From Eublepharis macularius (lineage: Eukaryota; Chordata; Lepidosauria; Squamata; Eublepharidae): a stretch of 64,000 nt of DNA. The stretch is taken from positions 95,325,001 through 95,389,000 of the forward strand of contig NC_072800.1 of the NCBI RefSeq assembly GCF_028583425.1, in the 5' to 3' direction. Positions 51,390-63,300 of this stretch are shown piece after piece (position 1 is the stretch's first letter; each line of letters opens with the position of its first letter). Below the pieces are notes generated by a model that saw only the letters and a list, made by a program, of their open reading frames with translations, had not been told where the DNA came from and made no database searches. The translations under genes were made by a program, and so were the position numbers.

Positions 51390-54300
51390 GTGAGTCGCGC
51401 TGCGCAGCGCTGGGCCGGCCGGGCTGGGTGGAGAAGGGCTGTTGGCAACGCCGAAGCCAGCCGCAGGCTCTGAGCCCTTGGCTCGGTCAGGGCCGGGAGG
51501 GTGCCGGGCTGTGCTCTGGACCGGCGGGTGGGAGGGGCTGAGCCCTGACGGTGCCCGGCGAAGGAAGCAGCGCTGCCACCGGCTCCCAAGCGCCAGGAGC
51601 CCTGCAGCCGGGCCGAGGGTCCCGCTACTCCTGCCTCCCCACCCCCACCCTCCAGTGGCCAGCCGCTTGCCCCGAGGGCCGACACAGGGCGAGGCCGCGG
51701 CTCCCGGCTGCTGCCGGCCAGCTGCTGCGGGACATGGAAGCTCTCTTTACTCCCTTAATTTATCTTTCCCATCAAGCAGTTTGTGGAGGAGAGAGAATTT
51801 CCTCGTGTCTATTCGGAATCTCTCTCTGGACACGTTTATTGGGTGCCCCCCGCTCCTGCTATTAGTTTCCTGCAGGGCCTTCTCCACCCCGGCACCATTT
51901 CCTGAGTCGGCTTTCGGCTTCTAAGGGGAACAGTCCCAGCCTCGCCGGCCTTTCCTCCGAGGAAAGCGGCTCCCACCCCTGGTCGTCTTGCTCGCTCACC
52001 CTCTTCTGCTCTTTTCCGAGCTCTGCAATATCCTTTCCCGGCACGGGTGACCAGAAGGGACACAGCATTCCAAGCTAGGCTGTTACACAGAGGGCTGTAC
52101 AATATTGGCTGTTTAATTTCCAACCCCAGTTAGTATGCGTGGAGTGGAACTGATTCTCTGAAGTCAAGAAGCTGGGGGAAACTCCACCTGTTGAATTGGT
52201 GCCTGTGATACAGCTGTTGAAGGCGCAGGAGGATCCCTGCTGGGGGGGCCACCAGTCTCCCCCCCTCCGGGCTTTGAGTGCCCCCTGGCTGGGCTTGAAA
52301 ACAGCCCAGGCGTAGCTGCGTCGGCTGGTTGGAGCTCTGGGCTTCCTGGGCAGCGGGCTGCAGCCTGCCTGCGCTGTGGGCTTTCAGGGGGCAGCCCGGA
52401 GCCGACTCTCCGCTCCCTCAGCTCAGGCTCCGGAGCGCCGGGGCAGCCTCCCCCCCCCCCCCGCGCCTGAGCGCGGACCGCAGCTGGCCTTCCGCCCTTC
52501 ATGGCCCTGGGCACGGGCATGGGGGCACCCGCCTGCCAGGCGCTGCTCTGCCAGAGTCCCAGCAGGAGCGCTCGGCTCTGAGCGGCAGGGAAGGCCAAAG
52601 GGCGGCGGCGGCAGGGGCCGGGGGGGGCGGCTGGTGCGGCGGGCAGTGCGAGAGGGGCGACGGCGAAGACCCCTCGCCCCCCTCCGCTGCAGGGCTGGCC
52701 TGCCCGGCGGGGGCTGTGGGGGTCATCTGTGTGCGCGCGCTGGCGGCGCAGGCCCCACGGAGCCGGCTTAATGATTAACCCTCGACGGCTCCCGGGTGCC
52801 CCCTGCAATTGGACGGGCCTGCAGGGCAGCAACCCAGGAAGGACTTGCGGCCCGGGCGCGGCTTCCGCCAGGCTCCCCCCTGCCTGCCAGCCAGCCAGCC
52901 AGCCATGGATTTCTTGCTCGGGGCCCAGGTAAGGGCGAGCCAGGGCACCGGAGGCTCTCTCGGAGGGAGAGGCCTCCCTCCTGGGGCTGGGCTGAGCAAG
53001 GCAGGCGGGAGGGGCCAGCCGGGCGAGGGGGGGTGTTGGTGCCTGCCCCTGAATGCCCCCTCCCGTCGCCCTCGCTGCCCCTGCTCACCCGGGGAGCGAT
53101 GCCATCACATTCCGCTGGCACTTGGCATCCTGGTACGGCTCCGACCCCGCTGGCGCAGACGGGGAGGGGGGGAACCCGCAGCTGGCAGCGGGCAGAGTGC
53201 CGGCGGGAGGCGGCTAAGCCGAGGCTGGCTCGGGGCTGTGCCTGGGGCACTCTGCACTTGCTCAGAGGGCCCTGCCTTCCTCTTGCCCCTCCTGCCTGGG
53301 CGCCGCCCAGTGTCCTCTGGCGGGGGGGGGCGCCACCTTGAGCAGCTGCCTCCGGCTAATCTGCGGCGGTGCCGGGCGGCGCGAGGGGCGGCGGATCCGT
53401 CAATATTTGGAGTGGCGCGGAGGGGCAGGAGCCGCCCCGGCCGAGGAGGATAAAGGCGCGCCGTCTGGGCGCTGGCGGCAGGGCTCGACTCCGGCATGGC
53501 TCAGGTGGGACGCGCCGCCGCGGCCCAGGCCGGCGCGGGAGGGCGCCGCGGGGGCTTTTGGCTGGCGTCGGGCGGGGGGCGCCCCCTCCCTCCCCTGACC
53601 GCCGCCGCGCTTGCTTTGCAGCCCGAGGCCGACGGGCTGAGCCCGGCGTCGCCCCCGTTCGGCGCGCAGAAGGAGGAGGAGGAGGAGGAAGAGAAGGACC
53701 TGGGCAAGGCGCTGCGGGTGGAGCGCTTCGAGCAGATCCTGCAGGACTCGCACTCGCGCCCCGTCGAGGAGGCCGGCCGAAGCTACAGCGAGGAAGACTT
53801 CGAATGTGCGTGCGCCCGCCGGGGCTCTGTCGCTGGCGGGCCCCGGGGGAGAGTTCCCGGCGGGGCGGGGGGAGGAAAGGGGTGGCAGGGAGAGAATCGC
53901 CCAGCGAAGCGAACCTGGCTGTGCGCCGCAGCGTCCCCAGGGCCCCGCGGGGAGGGTGTCTCCTGCCTGCTTGGGGCTTCTGCCAGGCGGCTGGCTCTGG
54001 GCGCCCGTCTTAGCCGGCCCTGCCGGGAGCCCCGCTGAGCCCATCCCGCCCCCCTCCCCGCAGATCACCGTCAGTCCTCCCACCACATCCACCACCCGCT
54101 CTCGGCCCACCTGCCCTCCGAGGCCCGGCGCAAAAAGGGGGCCAGCAAGAAGGGCAAGAAGCAGCCGCGGGGAACAGCCGCGCCGGGGGAGACGCCGACC
54201 ATCGAGGAGGCCGAGGAGGAGGAGGAAGGCGAGGAGGAGGAGGAAGGCGAGGAGGAGCCCGGGCTCGCCGAGGATGCCGAGCAGGCGCGGCTGCGGGAGG

Positions 54301-57300
54301 CGCAGGGCCCGGGGGTGCAGGTGGGCAGGGGCTGCGGGCGTGCCAGACGGGGCGGGCGGGGGCCTTGCTCTCCGGAGCTGACCCCCTCCCTCCCCCTCCC
54401 CCCCCAGTTCTTCCTGCAGGAGGAGGATGCCGCGGAGCGCCGGACAGAGGCCTCCTCCGGCCCGGCCTCGCCCCTCAGCGCCCCCGCCATCCCTGGGGGC
54501 TCACCCGCGGCCAGGGCGGGCAGGTGAGCGAGGCGCAGACCTGGGCAGATCTGGGGCGGGGCTGGCAGGTCTCCGAGGAGGGGCCGATGCCCCAGGGCGA
54601 GAGGGCCTGCGGGGGGAGGGGGCTTCTGGCCGGCCCGGGGTCTTCTCCAGGGAGTCTCCCAGCCCAGCCGAGAGCGGCCTCCGGGAGACTTTGGGCCCCG
54701 CCCGCGGTGCGTGTGGCTGGGGTTCCCCTCCCTGGAGCTTTGCTCTCTGCCCATTTGGGCCGGGCTCCCTGCTGGTTAGCCGAGACAGGGAGCCGGGTGG
54801 GGGGCTGCTCTCCCTGAGGCGGCAGGTCTCTCACTTGCAGCTCCGAGGGCGAGGAGCACAGCAGCACGGAGGGGCCCGGCCTGGAGGGGGGCTCGCCTGG
54901 GCGCCCCCTCTCCAAGTCCCAGCCCGGGCACCGAAGCTACAACCTGAATGAGCGCCGGTGCATCGGCAGCCTGACCGGCGTGGAGCAGGCCCGGTACCCG
55001 AAGGTGCCCACGGATGAGTCGGAGGCGCAGACCCTGGCCTCGGCTGACCTGGACTACATGAAGAGTGAGTGTGGCAGAGGAGCAGGCGCCCCCCCCCACT
55101 CTTCCACCTCAGGATGGGGGCTTCCCCAGACAAGGCCCCTGCTGAGCCCCCTCCCCCCAAATGGGTTTCCATGGGCAAAAGCAAACCCTCTGCTGGGCTT
55201 TCTTCAAGGGGAACTCAAGTCTCATTTGCCCGTTTGCCGTATTTCTGCCCCCCCCCCCCCCGGTCTCCTGTCCTGGGCCCAAGGTGGCTCATTCGCCTCT
55301 CCTCAGGTTTATTCCTGCAACGACCCTGTGAGGCAGGTTAGGCTGAAAGCGTGGGGCAGGCTGAAGATCAAGCAGGCTTCCATGGGGGAGGGAAGGGGAC
55401 CTGGCTCACCCGGCGCCTGCTCTGCCATTGGCGCCCTGAAACGCAGGGCCAAGGCTCCCTCCCCTCCCCAGTCCTGTGTGCAATGAAGCAGGGAAGGGGG
55501 GGGAGAAGCCCCCTGCAAAGGAGAGGGCAAGAAGCAGACACAGAGGGAGGGGAGATCCAGTGATCAGTGGCTGTGCTGGGGCATGGAAGCCCTGCCCGCC
55601 TCCCCGCTGGGGTGGCAGTGCATGTATAGTTTGCCTTCAAGGAGCTTTCCGAATTGTGCTGGTGTTTGCTGTCATGGGGGAAAAACAGGAATAAGTCTTA
55701 GCAGAGAGTTGTAGGCAGAAGAGCTCCAGCCTCCCAGCTGCTGCACTGCAAGTGGGAAGTTGGGGCGAGGGCAGTGCCTGGCCGTGCCCTCCAGAGAGCA
55801 AAACGTGTTGCGGACGTCCTAGAAGGCAGGTGAGCACTCTACGGGGCTGCACGCTGTGCCGCTGCGGGTGGGCAGCCTCAGAGCAGAAGCTCTTGGCACT
55901 CTGGAGGGTGGGAGCAGACCACAAGCTCAGCATAGAATTGTGGGGAGGAGGGTCCCGTGGGGTTCATCCCCCTCCTCGATTTGCCATTTCTATGCAGCTT
56001 GATCCCAAAGATGCTCACAAAAGAAAAACGGTTCAGAACTCCTTGGTGGGAGTGGAAACTTTTCTTGCCCGTTCACTCCCCCAAACAACCAGCCCCAAGG
56101 TCTTTTTAAATTTTTTAAAAATTTTATTTGAAAAGAAAAACACAAATAGCCATAGAAAGTGCATAGAAACTTATATAAAATAGGAAATACTAAATTTAAA
56201 CTACAACAGAAAAGTATATTCAAAATATGTGGTAACACAGCTAGCTTAATGTATTGTTGAAGGCTTTCACAGCCAGAGAACGATGGTTGTTGTGGGTTTT
56301 CCGGGCTGTATTGCCGTGGCTTATGCGGTATTTCTCCTTTCCCTCTCTTTAAGGGAAGGAAATTTTATACCTAACATTTAATATCAAGTCTTAAACAGTC
56401 ATCATTTTATACATTTTTAAAGTCTAAAGTTTTAAAGTTCAACCCTGACATATATTATAATTAATCTATTTCCATATTAACTTTTTAATTTTTCTTAGCT
56501 TCAAGCTACATACTCAAATGTTTCCATTTTTTCTGGAATTCCGATATTGGTCTGTTATGCACGTAAGAAGTTAATTTAGCCGTGGCTGTACATTCATATG
56601 CTTTATCTATCCACTCGGATGTATCTCTTGAACCCAGAACCTGACCCAGGAATGGAGGTGTCCAGTGTGTGTGTGTGTGTGGGGGGGGGGGAGGGGTAAC
56701 AAAAAGTCCCACTCCCAGAGCACTTGCCACGAAGAGGGTCTCGGAGCGCGGACAGGTGCCCGGCCATTCAGTCCTCCCCCCCCCCCCCACACACCACGTT
56801 TTGCTCCCCTTTTGCTGCAGGCCACAGGTTTGAGGATGTCCCTGGAGTGCGGCGGCACCTTTTCCGGAAAAGTGCCAAGGGCCAGGTGGTGCATCTTGGC
56901 AGGGACCACAAAGAGCCCAGTGCACGGCAGCGGAAGCAGGACCGGCAGCCCCATGAGGTGAGTGATCATGTGGGGAGAGCAAGGCCTCCATGTTCAGAGG
57001 CAGTGTACCTCTCTATGCCAGCTGCCAGGGAAGCCACCAATGGGAGAAGGCAGCTGTCCCGAGGGGTCACTTGGAGGCTTCCCTGAGACCTCAGTTGCCC
57101 AGCAACTGGAAACAGGATGATGGCTGAGAGGCACCTCCCCGACCTGGGAGGCAATTAAGTTCTCAGATATTGCACCAAGAGGACTTCCCTTCACACTGGG
57201 GGGGGGGGGAGTTTCAGTGTGTGTGTGGGGGTGCCTCCACAGGATGTATCAGGATGTGGGGGGGGGGGGTGTTGTCCCCTGACCTCTTCGGGCTGAGGAG

Positions 57301-60300
57301 TGGTCTGCTGTCAAGAAGGGTTTGGGGGCGAGGCCATGACTTGTCTTCCAGGCTGTGTGGGTGGGTGGGTGAGCCTCCTCCCCGCCCCTCCCATCCCCCC
57401 CCCCCGCCCTGGGCAGGGGCTGAGGCTCTCCTTGTGCAGCTTGACTCTTTTGCTCAAGCCCTCTGGAGCAGCTTTGCTCGGTCAAGCACTCTGCTGCCCC
57501 ACAAGGTCTAGCCTATGGAGGATGATCGGGGCACCCCCTGGGGGCCACTAGGCAAGAGGGCTTGAGGGAGGGAAGGGTTCCTGTTCCACCGAAGGAGTCT
57601 GGGGAGATCTTTTTGGGGGGGTCCTTGTTGCCAGCCCCCCCAGTCCAAGCTGGTTGCTCTCTGGTGCAGGTCTTTGTGGAGCTGAACGAGCTGATTATCG
57701 ACAAGAACCAAGAGATGCAGTGGAAGGAGACGGCTCGCTGGATCAAGTTCGAGGAGGACGTGGAGGAGGAGACCGACCGCTGGGGGAAGCCGCACGTGGC
57801 CTCGCTCTCCTTCCGCAGCCTGCTGGAACTGCGCAGAACCCTGTCGCACGGTGAGCAGAAGGGTGCTCCTGAGGGCGGCCGTGGCAGGGGCTCCTGAAGC
57901 GTCGCAGCTGGACTGGAGGGGTGTCAGGATGACTCTCAGGGGCTTTGGAACTGCGCCCGTTGCCGGAGGGAGAGAGGCACAGCAACCGGGCAGAGCTCCC
58001 AAGGGGCTTAGGGATCACTCCTCCTGCCCTCATCTCTCAGGGATCTCTGGTGCCTAAAGGAGGGTGAGGGGAAGAGGGGCAGTCACAGCAGAGAGGCTGC
58101 CAGGGCAGGAGAGTTTCTGATAGGTCAACCCCGCCCCCTTGGTTGTTCCAGCCCTTGAAGTGACTTATCATAAAGGAAGAGAATCACGCAAGAGAATCAG
58201 GATTGGAGATTTACACTCAGGGGAACCAGGATTGGAGATTTACATGCTCCCAGCAGAAGCGCAGCTAAAGGGACACGCTCCTCTGCTGGGCGGCCTGTGG
58301 CTGCTTAAGGGAGCTGTACGACTTTCCTCTTGGCTGAAGGGCTTATAGATGTGCCTCCTCTTGTGGTGGAATAGAGGCACAACCACATGGCTTGATGAAG
58401 CCGACTGATGACTGGCAGCTCAAATCTATTCCAAAAAAATCTGAAGAGACAGCTAAAAAGTTCTTCCTAGTTCAGGTATTACATTGCAGTATATTAGTAT
58501 TTACCTGCTAGTTAGCATTTCCCTTGCGGGGATAGTAGTGTGAGTCTCAATGAGGAAGGCGGACTATAAATGACATAAATAAAATAAGAGTCCAGTAGCA
58601 CCTTTAAGACTAACCAACTTCTTTACTGTAGCTTAAGCTTTTGAGAACCGCAGCTCTCTTTGGCAGATGCAGAGAACTGTGGTTCTCGAAAGCTTATGCT
58701 ATAGTAAAATTGGTTAGTCTTAAAGGTGCTACTGGACCCTTTACTATTTTGCTGCTACTAACACAGCTCACTCCTCTGGACCTGTGGGGATAAGTGCTGC
58801 CCTTTAAGCATACTTGCTGGCACACAAGACAAAGCCTGGGGAACAGTGGTGGGTCTCTGGGCCACGCCAGGGGCCGTGCAAGCAAAGAAGAGCGGCACAG
58901 GGCCACTCCACGGAGGCTGCCAGACGCCTCTGTTCTCCGTCAGTCAATGCACCTTGGGAGAGCCGCCTGGGGGCCTCGTCCCAGTGTAGAGGCAGGTCTC
59001 GGGGTGGGGGGCACAGCAAGGATGCCAGGATTACTGCCCTTCTTCCTCCTTCTCTCCTCCTCCCTCCAGGAGCCGTTCTTCTCGACCTGGACCAGAAGAC
59101 ACTGCCAGGGGTGGCGCATCAGGTGGTGGAGCAGATGATCATCTCTGACCAGATTCGCGCTGAGGACCGTGCCAACGTGCTGCGAGCTCTGCTCCTCAAG
59201 CACAGGTGAGGTCCGCACGGGTGGACCACTGGGTCCACAGAGCACAGGACCAGTAGAGGTGAGGCCGGCTGCCCCTCTGGCTTTGCACAGGAGTTGGAAA
59301 CAGGTAGAGGTTGAGATCCCCATCCCCTTCGCTCCTCCAGGGGAAGGAAGCTCCATTCCCACTGAGCTTAGGCTCTCCCTCGGAAGGGTGAACTGCTTTC
59401 TTGGGGTGCCAACAGACTCAGAGCTTTTCTTGCAGCCACCCCTCTGATGAGAAGGACTTCTCCTTCCCCCGCAACATCTCAGCCGGCTCCCTGGGCTCTC
59501 TACTGGGCCATCACCACAGCACCAACCACGTAGGGGAGGGTGCTGAGCCAGCAGTCACTGACCCCCTCATTGGAGGCCACTCTGGCGAACACGAGACCCG
59601 AGTGGACATCGAGAGAGAGGTGAGACCCCCCCCCCCCCACACACACACACTGAGCCGGTGCCTGTTCCCTTCCAAGCCAGAGTGTCAGGGCTGCAGCCCA
59701 GCCCCGTGCCACCTGCCTGCTGGCTGATTGTGCTGGACTAGCAGTTTATGTTATTGGCAACTAGGGAAGAGGAAGCGATGCAACTCTGGGAAAGTTCTGC
59801 CCAGGCACTTGGGATGAGAGGGCATCTCTGCCCACAGAGCTCGGGCTCCTCCTCCAATGGCAGGCAGTGAAGGGGCTCCCTGAGCGGGGCGGGGCAGTGG
59901 GTCTGGCAGGGGTGGGCGGGGTGGGGGGAGGATGCCCACCTCCGCTGCTTTTCTCACACCTTTGCTGTTCTGTGCAGAGGGAAGTCTTGTCCCCCACAGT
60001 CCCTGGCAGCATCACCAGATCCAAGTCCAAGCACGAGCTGAAACTGTTGGAGAAGATCCCAGACAATGCCGAGGCCACGGTGGTGCTTGTCGGTAAGGGG
60101 CCTTGATGGCTTGGCTGGTGGGAGGCTGTGTGTGAAAGGCGGGACCCCAGGCTTCCCAGGAGCTGGGGCAACCCCCCGCACGAGTCCAGCACACGGACGG
60201 TCTCTCGCCCGCAGGTTGTGTGGAGTTTTTGGACCAGCCCACCATGGCCTTTGTGCGGCTGCAGGAGGCAGCTCAGCTGGATGCGGTGCTGGAGGTGCCA

Positions 60301-63300
60301 GTCCCGGTGCGCTTTCTCTTTGTGCTGCTGGGCCCAAGCAGCACCAATATGGACTACCATGAAATTGGCCGGTCGATCTCCACGCTCATGTCTGACAAGG
60401 TAGGCGCCGCCTGCCCCTCTCGGTGCCCACACAGGCCTGCTGTGCCACTGGAACAGCCCCTGCCTGGCCCCTGCGTGCTGCGTGGGCCCCAGGCCTCTCC
60501 CTTCAGCCTGCCCCGTGTACCCGCAGCAATTCCATGAGGCTGCTTACCTGGCCGACGACCGGCACGACCTGCTCAACGCCATAAACGAGTTCCTGGACTG
60601 CAGCGTGGTCCTGCCGCCCTCAGAGGTGCAGGGCGAGGAGCTCCTCCGGAGCGTGGCCCACTTCCAGCGCGAGATGCTGCGGCGGAGGGAGGAGCAGGAG
60701 CGGCGCTTGCTTCTCGGGGTGGCTCTGGAGCCCAAATCGCCAGAGGAGAAAGGTGGGGAGGGGAGGCAACGCTTAGCCCGGCAGTGATGGACAGCGGCAC
60801 GTGCCCCGAGGTGGGAACGGGGTGAACGCGCTCCTTCCCTGTGTGTGCGCTGCTTCTGGGCCACCTATGCAAACCTTGGATCTCATCCAGGGGGCAGGTT
60901 GGACAACCCCTTCTGCCCCATCTGATGAGGTTCACAGGCCTCAAGTGACAGCCTGCTTGTGTTCCCTGTGAGGAACCAAAGGGGCTCCATTCTGGGGCGT
61001 ATTGATTAGCCAGCTAAGAATGTAAGAGAAGCCATGTTGGATCAGGCCAACGGTCCCTCCAGTCCGACACTCTGTGTCACACAGTGGCCAGCCCCCCCCC
61101 AGGTGTCCTCAGGAGGTCTGCCAGTGGGGAAGGGACACTAGGAGCCCTCCCACTGATTGCCCCTCCCCAACACCAAGAATACAGAGCCTCACTGCCCTAG
61201 ACACAGAGTTCCAGCTATACCTTGTGTGGCTAATAGCCACGGATGGACCTCTGCTCCGTATGTTTATGTTCAGTCCCCTCTTGAAGCTGCCTGTGCTTGG
61301 AGCTGCCCCCACCTCCTGAGGCAGTGAAGCTGGAGCTCAGCGTCTTCCATTGTCTGGGGAGGGAACCAGCCTGTCCCCCCCCGCCCCCGCCCCCCGGCCA
61401 TGCTGTAGGATGGGCTGCTGGGACCCTGAGGGGCCCCGCCCCACTGACAGCTGTGTGCCTGCTTAGCGCTGCTGAAGCTGAAGGTGGCCGAAGAGGAGGA
61501 GGAGGAGGATGACCCTCTCCGGCGGACAGGCCACCCCTTTGGGGGCCTGATTCGAGACGTCCGTCGCCGCTACCCCAAATACCTGAGTGACTTCCGGGAT
61601 GCTCTGGACCCGCAGTGCGTGGCTGCAGTGATTTTCATCTACTTTGCTGCTCTCTCTCCTGCCATCACCTTCGGAGGACTGCTGGGTAAGCACGCTACAG
61701 GTGTGTGTGTGTGGGGGGGGGGGGTTACCTGTGCGTGTTCATTTGAGAATTTGTATTCTGCTTCTTCAAAGAAGCATTATCCAAAGTAGCTTATATCAAA
61801 ACGTAACAGGATCAAATCAAATCCAAATGCTACTGAACGGATGCGATGCAAAGATCTGGCTCGCTTCTGTCCCCGCCCGCCGCCCCTGAGTCAGCCGCTG
61901 TCTTTCAGTAGCCTCGCAGCACCGAGCCTGTGACCTGGGGACCGCAGCCTCAGTGGGTTTCCTCGCACAAGAAGCCAGCTTTCGAATCACACCCTGGAGA
62001 ATTGCAGCTGAGGAGCCGGGCAGCGGCCCTTGAGCCCAGCGTCACACACGCGCGCGCATCAGCCCGGTCTAGGCGTCCAAGGGCAGTGCTTGGCGCTGGA
62101 GCTCTGTGTCCCTCTGCCCTCCCAGCAGATGCTGTGGTTTGTTTACTTACCATCCAAAGAAAAACCCTGCGGCTGGACCAGACCAGGGAGGGTCCATCTG
62201 ATCAGGCCAGCCTGGCTGGGGGCTCTGGAGGCTTTTGCCTTCTTCTGGCCGTAGATCAGTGGTCGCTTCACTCTGAATTGCCTGCATGCTGCAGGCAGTT
62301 GGATGAGGGGAGCGTTGGGGTCCTTTCCAGCTGTATGCTTCTAATCCAGCATCCTGTTTCACGGATGGGGGGCCAAACACCCAGGGCAGAGAGCTGCTGC
62401 TGCTGCCGCCGCCGCCTCCCAGCAGTGCCAGTCAAAGCTTTCTTGCCTGGGTAGAGGGTGGCTCCCCTCATTTACTGTCTTCCTTTCTCACTGAGATGCA
62501 GGCAGATTACAACATTTTAAGAGCAATGCAATAAGCACCAGGATAGGACTTTCAATAAACAATGTAATAAAATGGGATTGTACAATTAAAGGACAAAAAT
62601 AAAACACCGTAATACGTCCAATAAACTAGCTTTCACAATTCAAGAGCAATGAAATGAAGGCAGTCCCATACATTGAACAAGCAATGCAGTATAACAGGGG
62701 AGGAAAAAAAGAACGGACTAGAAGGAGATGCAGGGGGCAGACCAGTTGTGGGTGCCCAGCGAGCACTGACCGGAGGCCTTATGTGGCTGTGGGGAAGCTC
62801 AAGGCCATGTGCTGCTTGGGGAAGGGTTCCCTTGGCACTGGGCACGCCGGGTGCAGGCTTCTCCTCAGCCGCACATGCTCGCGGGGCACCTCCTTTGTCC
62901 CCGGGCACTTGCTGGCAAAGTCCTGCCACCCCCTTAACTTCCGAGGCCCACTCCCTCATTCTGTCGTCCCCTCCCCCATGCAGGTGAGAAGACCCAGGGG
63001 CTGATTGGGGTCTCGGAGCTGATCCTGTCCACCTCTGTGCAGGGCATCCTCTTCTGCTTGCTGGGGGCTCAGCCCCTCCTCATCATCGGCTTCTCAGGGC
63101 CGCTGCTGGTGTTTGAGGAGGCCTTTTTCACAGTGAGTTTGGGGGGTTGCCTGTCATCCCCTTGAGGTTTCCAAGGGCCCAGAAGCTTTCCCTGGGGCTG
63201 CCGTTCAAAGGGAGGTGAATTGGGTCTCCGCCTTGTAGGTAAAGATGAGGGGCATGCAGCAGGTGGTGATAAAAGCGCATACTGCGCAGCATCATTGGCT

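Noticed and set aside
53806-54381. Arg-rich open frame on the plus strand next to SLC4A2 exon 4
   Set aside because: It is a shifted reading of the acidic exon 4 (GAG-rich codons read as AGG/GGA) and of intron sequence; the AE2 frame is the conserved one.
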